NCBI GenBank assembly: GCA_001695595.3
Contig: MBPM02000152.1
Location: 34,483-98,482 of the forward strand
Length of the DNA: 64,000 nucleotides
DNA from: Plasmopara viticola
Lineage: Eukaryota > Oomycota > Peronosporomycetes > Peronosporales > Peronosporaceae
Reading direction: 5' to 3'
The notes below the pieces were generated by a model. It saw only the letters and a program-made list of their open reading frames with translations. It did not search any database and was not told where the DNA came from. Made by a program: the position numbers and the translations under genes. Shown one piece after another: positions 22,618 to 32,657 of the stretch (the stretch's first letter is position 1; every line of letters begins with the position of its first letter).

Positions 22618-22889
22618 AGAATGATTTATGCAATGGCCTCACGACATATAACTCGTATATCTGCCCAATGGCGTGTACAAAGGCTCATTTTGAGCTCGCT
22701 TGATAACACCGACAGCCTTATTATTGCTCGAGCATGATCGACCGTGACAGCGTCGTCTTGATTGTCAGCTATTGCAATATCAAATTAATTTACACAAACG
22801 CGTCCTATACTCATCCGTAATAAATTAAAGGAATCTGAGGAGCAAGAAATGTGAAACAAGAGTACGATATTGTCGATAAAAAAAATTGT
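22618..22889. repeat. Spacer S2, representative copy
   Basis: 272 bp between a CAC-1 and a UAC-2 tRNA. S2 shares only islands with S1: atggc...acataactc near the left end, attgctc.agc in the middle, and ggagcaaga near the right end. The equal length and ordered islands suggest that S1 and S2 descend from one old spacer. The right end gives the following tRNA a T5 terminator (ATTTATTTTTATC on the minus strand). Confidence 0.8.
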
Positions 22890-22962
22890 TATCAGTGGAG
22901 GGGATCGAACCCTCGATCTCGAGCGTGTAAAACTCGCGTCCTAACCACTAGACGACACTGAC
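22890..22962 (-). tRNA. tRNA-Val(UAC), subtype UAC-2
   Basis: 73 nt, intact; slot 1 of higher-order unit 1. Confidence 0.9.
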
Positions 22963-23234
22963 AGGTTCTTGTATAGTATGGCTTGGCAACACATAATCTT
23001 AATCGTAATCAGTCTCTTGTACGCTGGCTTTTATATCGAGCAGATCAAAGCCGGCTTAGTACCACCATATTGCTCAAGCTTGGGCCACTGCGGCAGTGTC
23101 ATCTGTCGTGCTAGCGTTCGCTCTAATATATAAATGGAAACACAAGCTGAAGTGATTAGCATCAACTTAAAGAAGACAGCGCACCAAAGAAAAGTGGAGC
23201 AAGAGAACATTTTGGTCAATAAGAAATAATATGA
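22963..23234. repeat. Spacer S1, representative copy
   Basis: 272 bp between a UAC-2 and a CAC-1 tRNA. The left end lies upstream of the UAC gene on the minus strand and carries TATA at -13 to -10 and CAA at -9 to -7. The right end holds the CAC-1 trailer, which in most copies has no T4 run until about 42 nt downstream. The copia insertion site GTGCT lies in the middle of S1. A recurring minus-strand ORF of about 59 codons starts at an ATG here; nothing supports translation. Confidence 0.85.
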
Positions 23235-23307
23235 TATCAGAGGAGGGGATCGAACCCTCGATCTCGAGCGTGTGAAGCTCGCGTCCTAACCACTAGACGA
23301 CACTGAC
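23235..23307 (-). tRNA. tRNA-Val(CAC), subtype CAC-1
   Basis: 73 nt, intact; slot 2 of unit 1. Confidence 0.9.
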
Positions 23308-23580
23308 AGAATGATTTATGCAATGGCCTCACGACATATAACTCGTATATCTGCCCAATGGCGTGTACAAAGGCTACATTTTGAGCTCGCTTGATAACAC
23401 CGACAGCCTTATTATTGCTCGAGCATGATCGACCGTGACAGCGTCGTCTTGATTGTCAGCTATTGCAATATCAAATTAATTTACACAAACGCGTCCTCAA
23501 CTCATCCGTAATAAATTAAAGGAATCTGAGGAGCAAGAATGTGAAACAAGAGTACGATATTGTCGATAAAAATAAATTGT

Positions 23581-23653
23581 TATCAGTGGAGGGGATCGAA
23601 CCCTCGATCTCGAGCGTGTAAAACTCGCGTCCTAACCACTAGACGACACTGAC
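23581..23653 (-). tRNA. tRNA-Val(UAC), subtype UAC-2
   Basis: 73 nt, intact; slot 3 of unit 1. Confidence 0.9.
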
Positions 23654-23926
23654 AGGTTCTTGTATAGTATGGCTTGGCAACACATAACTCTTAATCGTAA
23701 TCAGTCTCTTGTACGCTGGCTTTTATATCGAGCAGATCAAAGCCGGCTTAGTACCACCATATTGCTCAAGCTTGGGCCACTGCGGCAGTGTCATCTGTCG
23801 TGCTAGCGTTCGCTCTAATATATAAATGGAAACACAAGCTGAAGTGATTAACATCAACTTAAAGAAGACAGCGCACCAAAGAAAAGTGGAGCAAGAGAAC
23901 ATTTTGGTCAAAAAGAAATAATATGA

Positions 23927-23999
23927 TATCAGAGGAGGGGATCGAACCCTCGATCTCGAGCGTGTGAAGCTCGCGTCCTAACCACTAGACGACACTGAC
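23927..23999 (-). tRNA. tRNA-Val(CAC), subtype CAC-1, T5 trailer
   Basis: 73 nt, intact; slot 4 of unit 1. Confidence 0.9.
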
Positions 24000-24272
24000 A
24001 GAATGATTTATGCAATGGCCTCACGACATATAACTCGTATATCTGCCCAATGGCGTGTACAAAGGCCACATTTTGAGCTCGCTTGATAACACCGACAGTC
24101 TTATTATTGCTCGAGCATGATCGACCGTGACAGCGTCGTCTTGATTGTCAGCTATTGCAATATCAAATTAATTTAGACGAACGCGTTCTCTACTCATCCG
24201 TAATAAATTGAGGAATCTGAGGAGCAAGAAATGTGAAACAAGAGTACGATATTGTCGATTAAAATCAATTGT

Positions 24273-24345
24273 TATTAGTGGAGGGGATCGAACCCTCGAT
24301 CTCGAGCGTGTGAAGCTCGCGTCCTAACCACTAGACGACACTGAC
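24273..24345 (-). tRNA. tRNA-Val(CAC), subtype CAC-3
   Basis: 73 nt; slot 5 of unit 1. C3-A70 is mismatched. The trailer ACAATTGATTTTAATC carries a T4 run. Confidence 0.88.
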
Positions 24346-24615
24346 AGAATGGTTTATGCAATGGCCTCACGACATATAACTCGTATATCTGCCCAATGGC
24401 GTGTACAAAGGCTCATTTTGAGCTCGCTTGATAACACCGACAGCCTTATTATTGCTCGAGCATGATCGACCGTGACAGCGTCGTCTTGATTTCAGCTATT
24501 GCAATATTAAATTAATTTGGACAAACGCGTCCTCTTCATCCGTAATAAATTAAAGGAATCTGAGGAGCAAGAAATGTGAAACAAGAGTACGATATTGTCG
24601 ATAAAAATAAATTGT

Positions 24616-24688
24616 TATCAGTGGAGGGGATCGAACCCTCGATCTCGAGCGTGTAAAACTCGCGTCCTAACCACTAGACGACACTGAC
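24616..24688 (-). tRNA. tRNA-Val(UAC), subtype UAC-2
   Basis: 73 nt, intact; slot 1 of unit 2. Confidence 0.9.
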
Positions 24689-24960
24689 AGGTTCTTGTAT
24701 AGTATGGCTTGGCAACACATAACTCTTAATCGTAATCAGTCTCTTGTACGCTGGCTTTTATATCGAGCAGATCAAAGCCGGCTTAGTACCACCATATTGC
24801 TCAAGCTTGGGCCACTGCGGCAGTGTCATCTGTCGTGCTAGCGTTCGCTCTAATATATAAATGGAAACACAAGCTGAAGTGATTACATCAACTTAAAGAA
24901 GACAGCGCACCAAAGAAAAGTGGAGCAAGAGAACATTTTGGTCAATAAGAAATAATATGA

Positions 24961-25033
24961 TATCAGAGGAGGGGATCGAACCCTCGATCTCGAGCGTGTG
25001 AAGCTCGCGTCCTAACCACTAGACGACACTGAC
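24961..25033 (-). tRNA. tRNA-Val(CAC), subtype CAC-1
   Basis: 73 nt, intact; slot 2 of unit 2. Confidence 0.9.
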
Positions 25034-25307
25034 AGAATGATTTATGCAATGGCCTCACGACATATAACTCGTATATCTGCCCAATGGCGTGTACAAAGGC
25101 TACATTTTGAGCTCGCTTGATAACACCGACAGCCTTATTATTGCTCGAGCATGATCGACCGTGACAGCGTCGTCTTGATTGTCAGCTATTGCAATATCAA
25201 ATTAATTTACACAAACGCGTCCTCAACTCATCCGTAATAAATTAAAGGAATCTGAGGAGCAAGAAATGTGAAACAAGAGTACGATATTGTCGATAAAAAT
25301 AAATTGT

Positions 25308-25380
25308 TATCAGTGGAGGGGATCGAACCCTCGATCTCGAGCGTGTAAAACTCGCGTCCTAACCACTAGACGACACTGAC
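25308..25380 (-). tRNA. tRNA-Val(UAC), subtype UAC-2
   Basis: 73 nt, intact; slot 3 of unit 2. Confidence 0.9.
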
Positions 25381-25652
25381 AGGTTCTTGTATAGTATGGC
25401 TTGGCAACACATAACTCTTAATCGTAATCAGTCTCTTGTACGCTGGCTTTTATATCGAGCAGATCAAAGCCGGCTTAGTACCACCATATTGCTCAAGCTT
25501 GGGCCACTGCGGCAGTGTCATCTGTCGTGCTAGCGTTCGCTCTAATATATAAATGGAAACACAAGCTGAAGTGATTAACATCAACTTAAAGAAGACAGCG
25601 CACCAAAGAAAAGTGGAGCAAGAGAACATTTTGGTCAAAAGAAATAATATGA

Positions 25653-25725
25653 TATCAGAGGAGGGGATCGAACCCTCGATCTCGAGCGTGTGAAGCTCGC
25701 GTCCTAACCACTAGACGACACTGAC
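25653..25725 (-). tRNA. tRNA-Val(CAC), subtype CAC-1, T4 trailer
   Basis: 73 nt, intact; slot 4 of unit 2. Confidence 0.9.
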
Positions 25726-25999
25726 AGAATGATTTATGCAATGGCCTCACGACATATAACTCGTATATCTGCCCAATGGCGTGTACAAAGGCTACATTTT
25801 GAGCTCGCTTGATAACACCGACAGTCTTATTATTGCTCGAGCATGATCGACCGTGACAGCGTCGTCTTGATTGTCAGCTATTGCAATATCAAATTAATTT
25901 AGACGAACGCGTTCTCTACTCATCCGTAATAAATTGAAGGAATCTGAGGAGCAAGAAATGTGAAACAAGAGTACGATATTGTCGATTAAAATCAATTGT

Positions 26000-26072
26000 T
26001 ATTAGTGGAGGGGATCGAACCCTCGATCTCGAGCGTGTGAAGCTCGCGTCCTAACCACTAGACGACACTGAC
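26000..26072 (-). tRNA. tRNA-Val(CAC), subtype CAC-3
   Basis: 73 nt; slot 5 of unit 2. Confidence 0.88.
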
Positions 26073-26343
26073 AGAATGGTTTATGCAATGGCCTCACGAC
26101 ATATAACTCGTATATCTGCCCAATGGCGTGTACAAAGGCTCATTTTGAGCTCGCTTGATAACACCGACAGCCTTATTATTGCTCGAGCATGATCGACCGT
26201 GACAGCGTCGTCTTGATTTCAGCTATTGCAATATTAAATTAATTTGGACAAACGCGTCCTCTTTCATCCGTAATAAATTAAAGGAATCTGAGGAGCAAGA
26301 AATGTGAAACAAGAGTACGATATTGTCGATAAAAATAAATTGT

Positions 26344-26416
26344 TATCAGTGGAGGGGATCGAACCCTCGATCTCGAGCGTGTGAAGCTCGCGTCCTAACC
26401 ACTAGACGACACTGAC
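26344..26416 (-). tRNA. tRNA-Val(CAC), subtype CAC-2
   Basis: 73 nt, intact; slot 1 of unit 3, where units 1 and 2 have UAC-2. Confidence 0.9.
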
Positions 26417-26689
26417 AGGTTCTTGTGTAGTATGGCTTGGCAACACATAACTCTTAATCGTAATCAGTCTCTTGTACGCTGGCTTTTATATCGAGCAGAT
26501 CAAAGCCGGCTTAGTACCACCATATTGCTCAAGCTTGGGCCACTGCGGCAGTGTCATCTGTCGTGCTAGCGTTCGCTCTAATATATAAATGGAAACACAA
26601 GCTGAAGTGATTAACATCAACTTAAAGAAGACAGCGCACCAAAGAAAAGTGGAGCAAGAGAACATTTTGGTCAATAAGAAATAATATGA

Positions 26690-26762
26690 TATCAGAGGAG
26701 GGGATCGAACCCTCGATCTCGAGCGTGTGAAGCTCGCGTCCTAACCACTAGACGACACTGAC
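26690..26762 (-). tRNA. tRNA-Val(CAC), subtype CAC-1
   Basis: 73 nt, intact; slot 2 of unit 3. Confidence 0.9.
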
Positions 26763-27036
26763 AGAATGATTTATGCAATGGCCTCACGACATATAACTCG
26801 TATATCTGCCCAATGGCGTGTACAAAGGCTACATTTTGAGCTCGCTTGATAACACCGACAGCCTTATTATTGCTCGAGCATGATCGACCGTGACAGCGTC
26901 GTCTTGATTGTCAGCTATTGCAATATCAAATTAATTTACACAAACGCGTCCTATACTCATCCGTAATAAATTAAAGGAATCTGAGGAGCAAGAAATGTGA
27001 AACAAGAGTACGATATTGTCGATAAAAATAAATTGT

Positions 27037-27109
27037 TATCAGTGGAGGGGATCGAACCCTCGATCTCGAGCGTGTAAAACTCGCGTCCTAACCACTAGAC
27101 GACACTGAC
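27037..27109 (-). tRNA. tRNA-Val(UAC), subtype UAC-2
   Basis: 73 nt, intact; slot 3 of unit 3. Confidence 0.9.
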
Positions 27110-27382
27110 AGGTTCTTGTATAGTATGGCTTGGCAACACATAACTCTTAATCGTAATCAGTCTCTTGTACGCTGGCTTTTATATCGAGCAGATCAAAGCC
27201 GGCTTAGTACCACCATATTGCTCAAGCTTGGGCCACTGCGGCAGTGTCATCTGTCGTGCTAGCGTTCGCTCTAATATATAAATGGAAACACAAGCTGAAG
27301 TGATTAACATCAACTTAAAGAAGACAGCGCACCAAAGAAAAGTGGAGCAAGAGAACATTTTGGTCAAAAAGAAATAATATGA

Positions 27383-27455
27383 TATCAGAGGAGGGGATCG
27401 AACCCTCGATCTCGAGCGTGTGAAGCTCGCGTCCTAACCACTAGACGACACTGAC
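27383..27455 (-). tRNA. tRNA-Val(CAC), subtype CAC-1, T5 trailer
   Basis: 73 nt, intact; slot 4 of unit 3. Confidence 0.9.
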
Positions 27456-27729
27456 AGAATGATTTATGCAATGGCCTCACGACATATAACTCGTATATCT
27501 GCCCAATGGCGTGTACAAAGGCTACATTTTGAGCTCGCTTGATAACACCGACAGCCTTATTATTGCTCGAGCATGATCGACCGTGACAGCGTCGTCTTGA
27601 TTGTCAGCTATTGCAATATCAAATTAATTTAGACGAACGCGTTCTCTACTCATCCGTAATAAATTGAAGGAATCTGAGGAGCAAGAAATGTGAAACAAGA
27701 GTACGATATTGTCGATTAAAATCAATTGT

Positions 27730-27802
27730 TATTAGTGGAGGGGATCGAACCCTCGATCTCGAGCGTGTGAAGCTCGCGTCCTAACCACTAGACGACACTG
27801 AC
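27730..27802 (-). tRNA. tRNA-Val(CAC), subtype CAC-3
   Basis: 73 nt; slot 5 of unit 3. Confidence 0.88.
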
Positions 27803-28074
27803 AGAATGGTTTATGCAATGGCCTCACGACATATAACTCGTATATCTGCCCAATGGCGTGTACAAAGGCTCATTTTGAGCTCGCTTGATAACACCGACAG
27901 CCTTATTATTGCTCGAGCATGATCGACCGTGACAGCGTCGTCTTGATTTCAGCTATTGCAATATTAAATTAATTTGGACAAACGCGTCCTCTTTTCATCC
28001 GTAATAAATTAAAGGAATCTGAGGAGCAAGAAATGTGAAACAAGAGTACGATATTGTCGATAAAAATAAATTGT

Positions 28075-28147
28075 TATCAGTGGAGGGGATCGAACCCTCG
28101 ATCTCGAGCGTGTGAAGCTCGCGTCCTAACCACTAGACGACACTGAC
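28075..28147 (-). tRNA. tRNA-Val(CAC), subtype CAC-2
   Basis: 73 nt, intact; slot 1 of unit 4. Confidence 0.9.
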
Positions 28148-28420
28148 AGGTTCTTGTGTAGTATGGCTTGGCAACACATAACTCTTAATCGTAATCAGTC
28201 TCTTGTACGCTGGCTTTTATATCGAGCAGATCAAAGCCGGCTTAGTACCACCATATTGCTCAAGCTTGGGCCACTGCGGCAGTGTCATCTGTCGTGCTAG
28301 CGTTCGCTCTAATATATAAATGGAAACACAAGCTGAAGTGATTAACATCAACTTAAAGAAGACAGCGCACCAAAGAAAAGTGGAGCAAGAGAACATTTTG
28401 GTCAATAAGAAATAATATGA

Positions 28421-28493
28421 TATCAGAGGAGGGGATCGAACCCTCGATCTCGAGCGTGTGAAGCTCGCGTCCTAACCACTAGACGACACTGAC
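28421..28493 (-). tRNA. tRNA-Val(CAC), subtype CAC-1
   Basis: 73 nt, intact; slot 2 of unit 4. Confidence 0.9.
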
Positions 28494-28766
28494 AGAATGA
28501 TTTATGCAATGGCCTCACGACATATAACTCGTATATCTGCCCAATGGCGTGTACAAAGGCTACATTTTGAGCTCGCTTGATAACACCGACAGCCTTATTA
28601 TTGCTCGAGCATGATCGACCGTGACAGCGTCGTCTTGATTGTCAGCTATTGCAATATCAAATTAATTTACACAAACGCGTCCTATACTCATCCGTAATAA
28701 ATTAAAGGAATCTGAGGAGCAAGATAGTGAAACAAGAGTACGATATTGTCGATAAAAATAAATTGT

Positions 28767-28839
28767 TATCAGTGGAGGGGATCGAACCCTCGATCTCGAG
28801 CGTGTAAAACTCGCGTCCTAACCACTAGACGACACTGAC
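28767..28839 (-). tRNA. tRNA-Val(UAC), subtype UAC-2
   Basis: 73 nt, intact; slot 3 of unit 4. Confidence 0.9.
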
Positions 28840-29112
28840 AGGTTCTTGTATAGTATGGCTTGGCAACACATAACTCTTAATCGTAATCAGTCTCTTGTAC
28901 GCTGGCTTTTATATCGAGCAGATCAAAGCCGGCTTAGTACCACCATATTGCTCAAGCTTGGGCCACTGCGGCAGTGTCATCTGTCGTGCTAGCGTTCGCT
29001 CTAATATATAAATGGAAACACAAGCTGAAGTGATTAACATCAACTTAAAGAAGACAGCGCACCAAAGAAAAGTGGAGCAAGAGAACATTTTGGTCAAAAA
29101 GAAATAATATGA

Positions 29113-29185
29113 TATCAGAGGAGGGGATCGAACCCTCGATCTCGAGCGTGTGAAGCTCGCGTCCTAACCACTAGACGACACTGAC
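29113..29185 (-). tRNA. tRNA-Val(CAC), subtype CAC-1, T5 trailer
   Basis: 73 nt, intact; slot 4 of unit 4. Confidence 0.9.
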
Positions 29186-29458
29186 AGAATGATTTATGCA
29201 ATGGCCTCACGACATATAACTCGTATATCTGCCCAATGGCGTGTACAAAGGCTACATTTTGAGCTCGCTTGATAACACCGACAGCTTATTATTGCTCGAG
29301 CATGATCGACCGTGACAGCGTCGTCTTGATTGTCAGCTATTGCAATATCAAATTAATTTAGACGAACGCGTTCTCTACTCATCCGTAATAAATTGAAGGA
29401 ATCTGAGGAGCAAGAAATGTGAAACAAGAGTACGATATTGTCGATTAAAATCAATTGT

Positions 29459-29531
29459 TATTAGTGGAGGGGATCGAACCCTCGATCTCGAGCATGTGAA
29501 GCTCGCGTCCTAACCACTAGACGACACTGAC
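29459..29531 (-). tRNA. tRNA-Val(CAC), subtype CAC-3, C38U
   Basis: 73 nt; slot 5 of unit 4. Shares the gagcatgtg change with the gene at 5052. Confidence 0.87.
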
Positions 29532-29803
29532 AGAATGGTTTATGCAATGGCCTCACGACATATAACTCGTATATCTGCCCAATGGCGTGTACAAAGGCTC
29601 ATTTTGAGCTCGCTTGATAACACCGACAGCCTTATTATTGCTCGAGCATGATCGACCGTGACAGCGTCGTCTTGATTTCAGCTATTGCAATATTAAATTA
29701 ATTTGGACAAACGCGTCCTCTTTTCATCCGTAATAAATTAAAGGAATCTGAGGAGCAAGAAATGTGAAACAAGAGTACGATATTGTCGATAAAAATAAAT
29801 TGT

Positions 29804-29876
29804 TATCAGTGGAGGGGATCGAACCCTCGATCTCGAGCGTGTGAAGCTCGCGTCCTAACCACTAGACGACACTGAC
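29804..29876 (-). tRNA. tRNA-Val(CAC), subtype CAC-2
   Basis: 73 nt, intact; slot 1 of unit 5. Confidence 0.9.
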
Positions 29877-30149
29877 AGGTTCTTGTGTAGTATGGCTTGG
29901 CAACACATAACTCTTAATCGTAATCAGTCTCTTGTACGCTGGCTTTTATATCGAGCAGATCAAAGCCGGCTTAGTACCACCATATTGCTCAAGCTTGGGC
30001 CACTGCGGCAGTGTCATCTGTCGTGCTAGCGTTCGCTCTAATATATAAATGGAAACACAAGCTGAAGTGATTAACATCAACTTAAAGAAGACAGCGCACC
30101 AAAGAAAAGTGGAGCAAGAGAACATTTTGGTCAATAAGAAATAATATGA

Positions 30150-30222
30150 TATCAGAGGAGGGGATCGAACCCTCGATCTCGAGCGTGTGAAGCTCGCGTC
30201 CTAACCACTAGACGACACTGAC
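30150..30222 (-). tRNA. tRNA-Val(CAC), subtype CAC-1
   Basis: 73 nt, intact; slot 2 of unit 5. Confidence 0.9.
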
Positions 30223-30495
30223 AGAATGATTTATGCAATGGCCTCACGACATATAACTCGTATATCTGCCCAATGGCGTGTACAAAGGCTACATTTTGAG
30301 CTCGCTTGATAACACCGACAGCCTTATTATTGCTCGAGCATGATCGACCGTGACAGCGTCGTCTTGATTGTCAGCTATTGCAATATCAAATTAATTTACA
30401 CAAACGCGTCCTATACTCATCCGTAATAAATTAAAGGAATCTGAGGAGCAAGATAGTGAAACAAGAGTACGATATTGTCGATAAAAATAAATTGT

Positions 30496-30568
30496 TATCA
30501 GTGGAGGGGATCGAACCCTCGATCTCGAGCGTGTAAAACTCGCGTCCTAACCACTAGACGACACTGAC
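30496..30568 (-). tRNA. tRNA-Val(UAC), subtype UAC-2
   Basis: 73 nt, intact; slot 3 of unit 5. Confidence 0.9.
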
Positions 30569-30841
30569 AGGTTCTTGTATAGTATGGCTTGGCAACACAT
30601 AACTCTTAATCGTAATCAGTCTCTTGTACGCTGGCTTTTATATCGAGCAGATCAAAGCCGGCTTAGTACCACCATATTGCTCAAGCTTGGGCCACTGCGG
30701 CAGTGTCATCTGTCGTGCTAGCGTTCGCTCTAATATATAAATGGAAACACAAGCTGAAGTGATTAACATCAACTTAAAGAAGACAGCGCACCAAAGAAAA
30801 GTGGAGCAAGAGAACATTTTGGTCAATAAGAAATAATATGA

Positions 30842-30914
30842 TATCAGAGGAGGGGATCGAACCCTCGATCTCGAGCGTGTGAAGCTCGCGTCCTAACCAC
30901 TAGACGACACTGAC
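30842..30914 (-). tRNA. tRNA-Val(CAC), subtype CAC-1
   Basis: 73 nt, intact; slot 4 of unit 5. The upstream S2 has cttgattacaccg, also seen near 49.9 and 51.0 kb. Confidence 0.9.
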
Positions 30915-31188
30915 AGAATGATTTATGCAATGGCCTCACGACATATAACTCGTATATCTGCCCAATGGCGTGTACAAAGGCTACATTTTGAGCTCGCTTG
31001 ATTACACCGACAGCCTTATTATTGCTCGAGCATGATCGACCGTGACAGCGTCGTCTTGATTGTCAGCTATTGCAATATCAAATTAATTTAGACGAACGCG
31101 TTCTCTACTCATCCGTAATAAATTGAAGGAATCTGAGGAGCAAGAAATGTGAAACAAGAGTACGATATTGTCGATTAAAATCAATTGT

Positions 31189-31261
31189 TATTAGTGGAGG
31201 GGATCGAACCCTCGATCTCGAGCGTGTGAAGCTCGCGTCCTAACCACTAGACGACACTGAC
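31189..31261 (-). tRNA. tRNA-Val(CAC), subtype CAC-3
   Basis: 73 nt; slot 5 of unit 5. The upstream S2 has the cactttgag variant shared with 51.3 kb. Confidence 0.88.
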
Positions 31262-31535
31262 AGAATGGTTTATGCAATGGCCTCACGACATATAACTCGT
31301 ATATCTGCCCAATGGCGTGTACAAAGGCTACACTTTGAGCTCGCTTGATAACACCGACAGCCTTATTATTGCTCGAGCATGATCGACCGTGACAGCGTCG
31401 TCTTGATTGTCAGCTATTGCAATATCAAATTAATTTACACAAACGCGTCCTATACTCATCCGTAACAAATTAAAGGAATCTGAGGAGCAAGATATGTGAA
31501 ACAAGAGTACGATATTGTCGATAAAAATAAATTGT

Positions 31536-31608
31536 TATCAGTGGAGGGGATCGAACCCTCGATCTCGAGCGTGTAAAACTCGCGTCCTAACCACTAGACG
31601 ACACTGAC
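31536..31608 (-). tRNA. tRNA-Val(UAC), subtype UAC-2
   Basis: 73 nt, intact; S1 upstream. Confidence 0.9.
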
Positions 31609-31880
31609 AGGTTCTTGTATAGTATGGCTTGGCAACACATAACTCTTAATCGTAATCAGTCTCTGTACGCTGGCTTTTATATCGAGCAGATCAAAGCCGG
31701 CTTAGTACCACCATATTGCTCAAGCTTGGGCCACTGCGGCAGTGTCATCTGTCGTGCTAGCGTTCGCTCTAATATATAAATGGAAACACAAGCTGAAGTG
31801 ATCAACATCAACTTAAAGAAGACAGCGCACCAAAGAAAAGTGGAGCAAGAGAACATTTTGGTCAATAAGAAATAATATGA

Positions 31881-31953
31881 TATCAGAGGAGGGGATCGAA
31901 CCCTCGATCTCGAGCGTGTGAAGCTCGCGTCCTAACCACTAGACGACACTGAC
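31881..31953 (-). tRNA. tRNA-Val(CAC), subtype CAC-1
   Basis: 73 nt, intact; S2 upstream. Confidence 0.9.
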
Positions 31954-32227
31954 AGAATGGTCTATGCAATGGCCTCACGACATATAACTCGTATATCTGC
32001 CCAATGGCGTGTACAAAGGCTACATTTTGAGCTCGCTTGATAACACCGACAGCCTTATTATTGCTCGAGCATGATCGACCGTGACAGCGTCGTCTTGATT
32101 GTCAGCTATTGCAATATCAAATTAATTTACACAAACGCGTCCTATACTCATCCGTAATAAATTAAAGGAATCTGAGGAGCAAGAAATTCGAAACAAGAGT
32201 ACGATATTGTCGATAAAAATAAATTGT

Positions 32228-32300
32228 TATCAGTGGAGGGGATCGAACCCTCGATCTCGAGCGTGTAAAACTCGCGTCCTAACCACTAGGCGACACTGAC
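32228..32300 (-). tRNA. tRNA-Val(UAC), U11C, next to copia 1
   Basis: 73 nt. taggcgac on the plus strand changes U11 to C, which mispairs with A24 in the D stem. The 5' LTR of copia 1 begins 151 bp upstream of this gene. Confidence 0.85.
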
Positions 32301-32446
32301 AGGTTCTTGTATAGTATGGCTTGGCAACACATAACTCTTAATCGTAATCAGTCTCTTGTACGCTGGCTTTTATATCGAGCAGATCAAAGCCGGCTTAGTA
32401 CCACCATATTGCTCAAGCTTGGGCCACTGCGGCAGTGTCATCTGTC

Positions 32447-32451
32447 GTGCT
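32447..32451. other. Target-site duplication of copia 1, left
   Basis: GTGCT, matching 36838-36842. The uninterrupted spacer reads gtcgtgctagcg, so the element split it after GTGCT. Confidence 0.92.
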
Positions 32452-32657
32452 TGTTAAAGATTGATGTGCTGATCGAAGAAAGGCGGACGTTACTATGACC
32501 AGTGATTGGTCAATGCGATTGAATGGCTATCGTGCGCGAAAGGAATGAATGGCCAGCAAGAGAGACAGCAAAGAGTAGGACAAGGATGAACGCACAAATA
32601 CAACTTACTGAGTTTATTTTTATTAACATTCCGATCCCGAGTTTATTTTTATTAACA
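32452..32657 (+). repeat. 5' LTR of copia 1
   Basis: 206 bp with TG...CA ends. It contains an inverted repeat TGACCA-5 nt-TGGTCA at 32496-32512 and a 19-bp motif ending TTAACA repeated at 32610-32628 and 32639-32657. No clear TATA box is seen. Confidence 0.93.

Larger units (their letters stand above)
22890..31535 (-). repeat. Higher-order repeat, five copies of a 1.73-kb five-tRNA unit
   Basis: Unit borders fall at 22890, 24616, 26344, 28075, 29804 and 31536, so unit lengths are 1726 to 1732 bp. Each unit reads, in increasing coordinate, slot-1 gene, CAC-1, UAC-2, CAC-1, CAC-3. Slot 1 is UAC-2 in the first two units and CAC-2 in the last three. CAC-3 and its T-poor flank (gattaaaatcaattgtt) occur once per unit and make the period visible. 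Confidence 0.88.
1..32451 (-). repeat. Tandem tRNA-Val gene array, left block
   Basis: About 94 tRNA-Val genes, plus a partial one at the left edge, are repeated head to tail on the minus strand. Each is separated by about 272 bp of spacer S1 or S2, so the step is close to 346 bp throughout. No gene is inverted and no other gene type is seen. The usual order is a UAC-2 or CAC-2 gene preceded upstream by S1, then a CAC-1 gene preceded by S2. Copies are so alike that short ORFs recur in every unit; these follow DNA identity and are not evidence of protein genes. Positions before about 17.4 kb carry many one-base gaps and look like poorly polished long-read sequence. Confidence 0.93.

Noticed and set aside
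1..32451. CRISPR-like array (regular repeats with spacers)
   Set aside because: The repeat is a 73-nt tRNA with cloverleaf and Pol III boxes, and the spacers are long and themselves repeated. This is a eukaryotic gene array.
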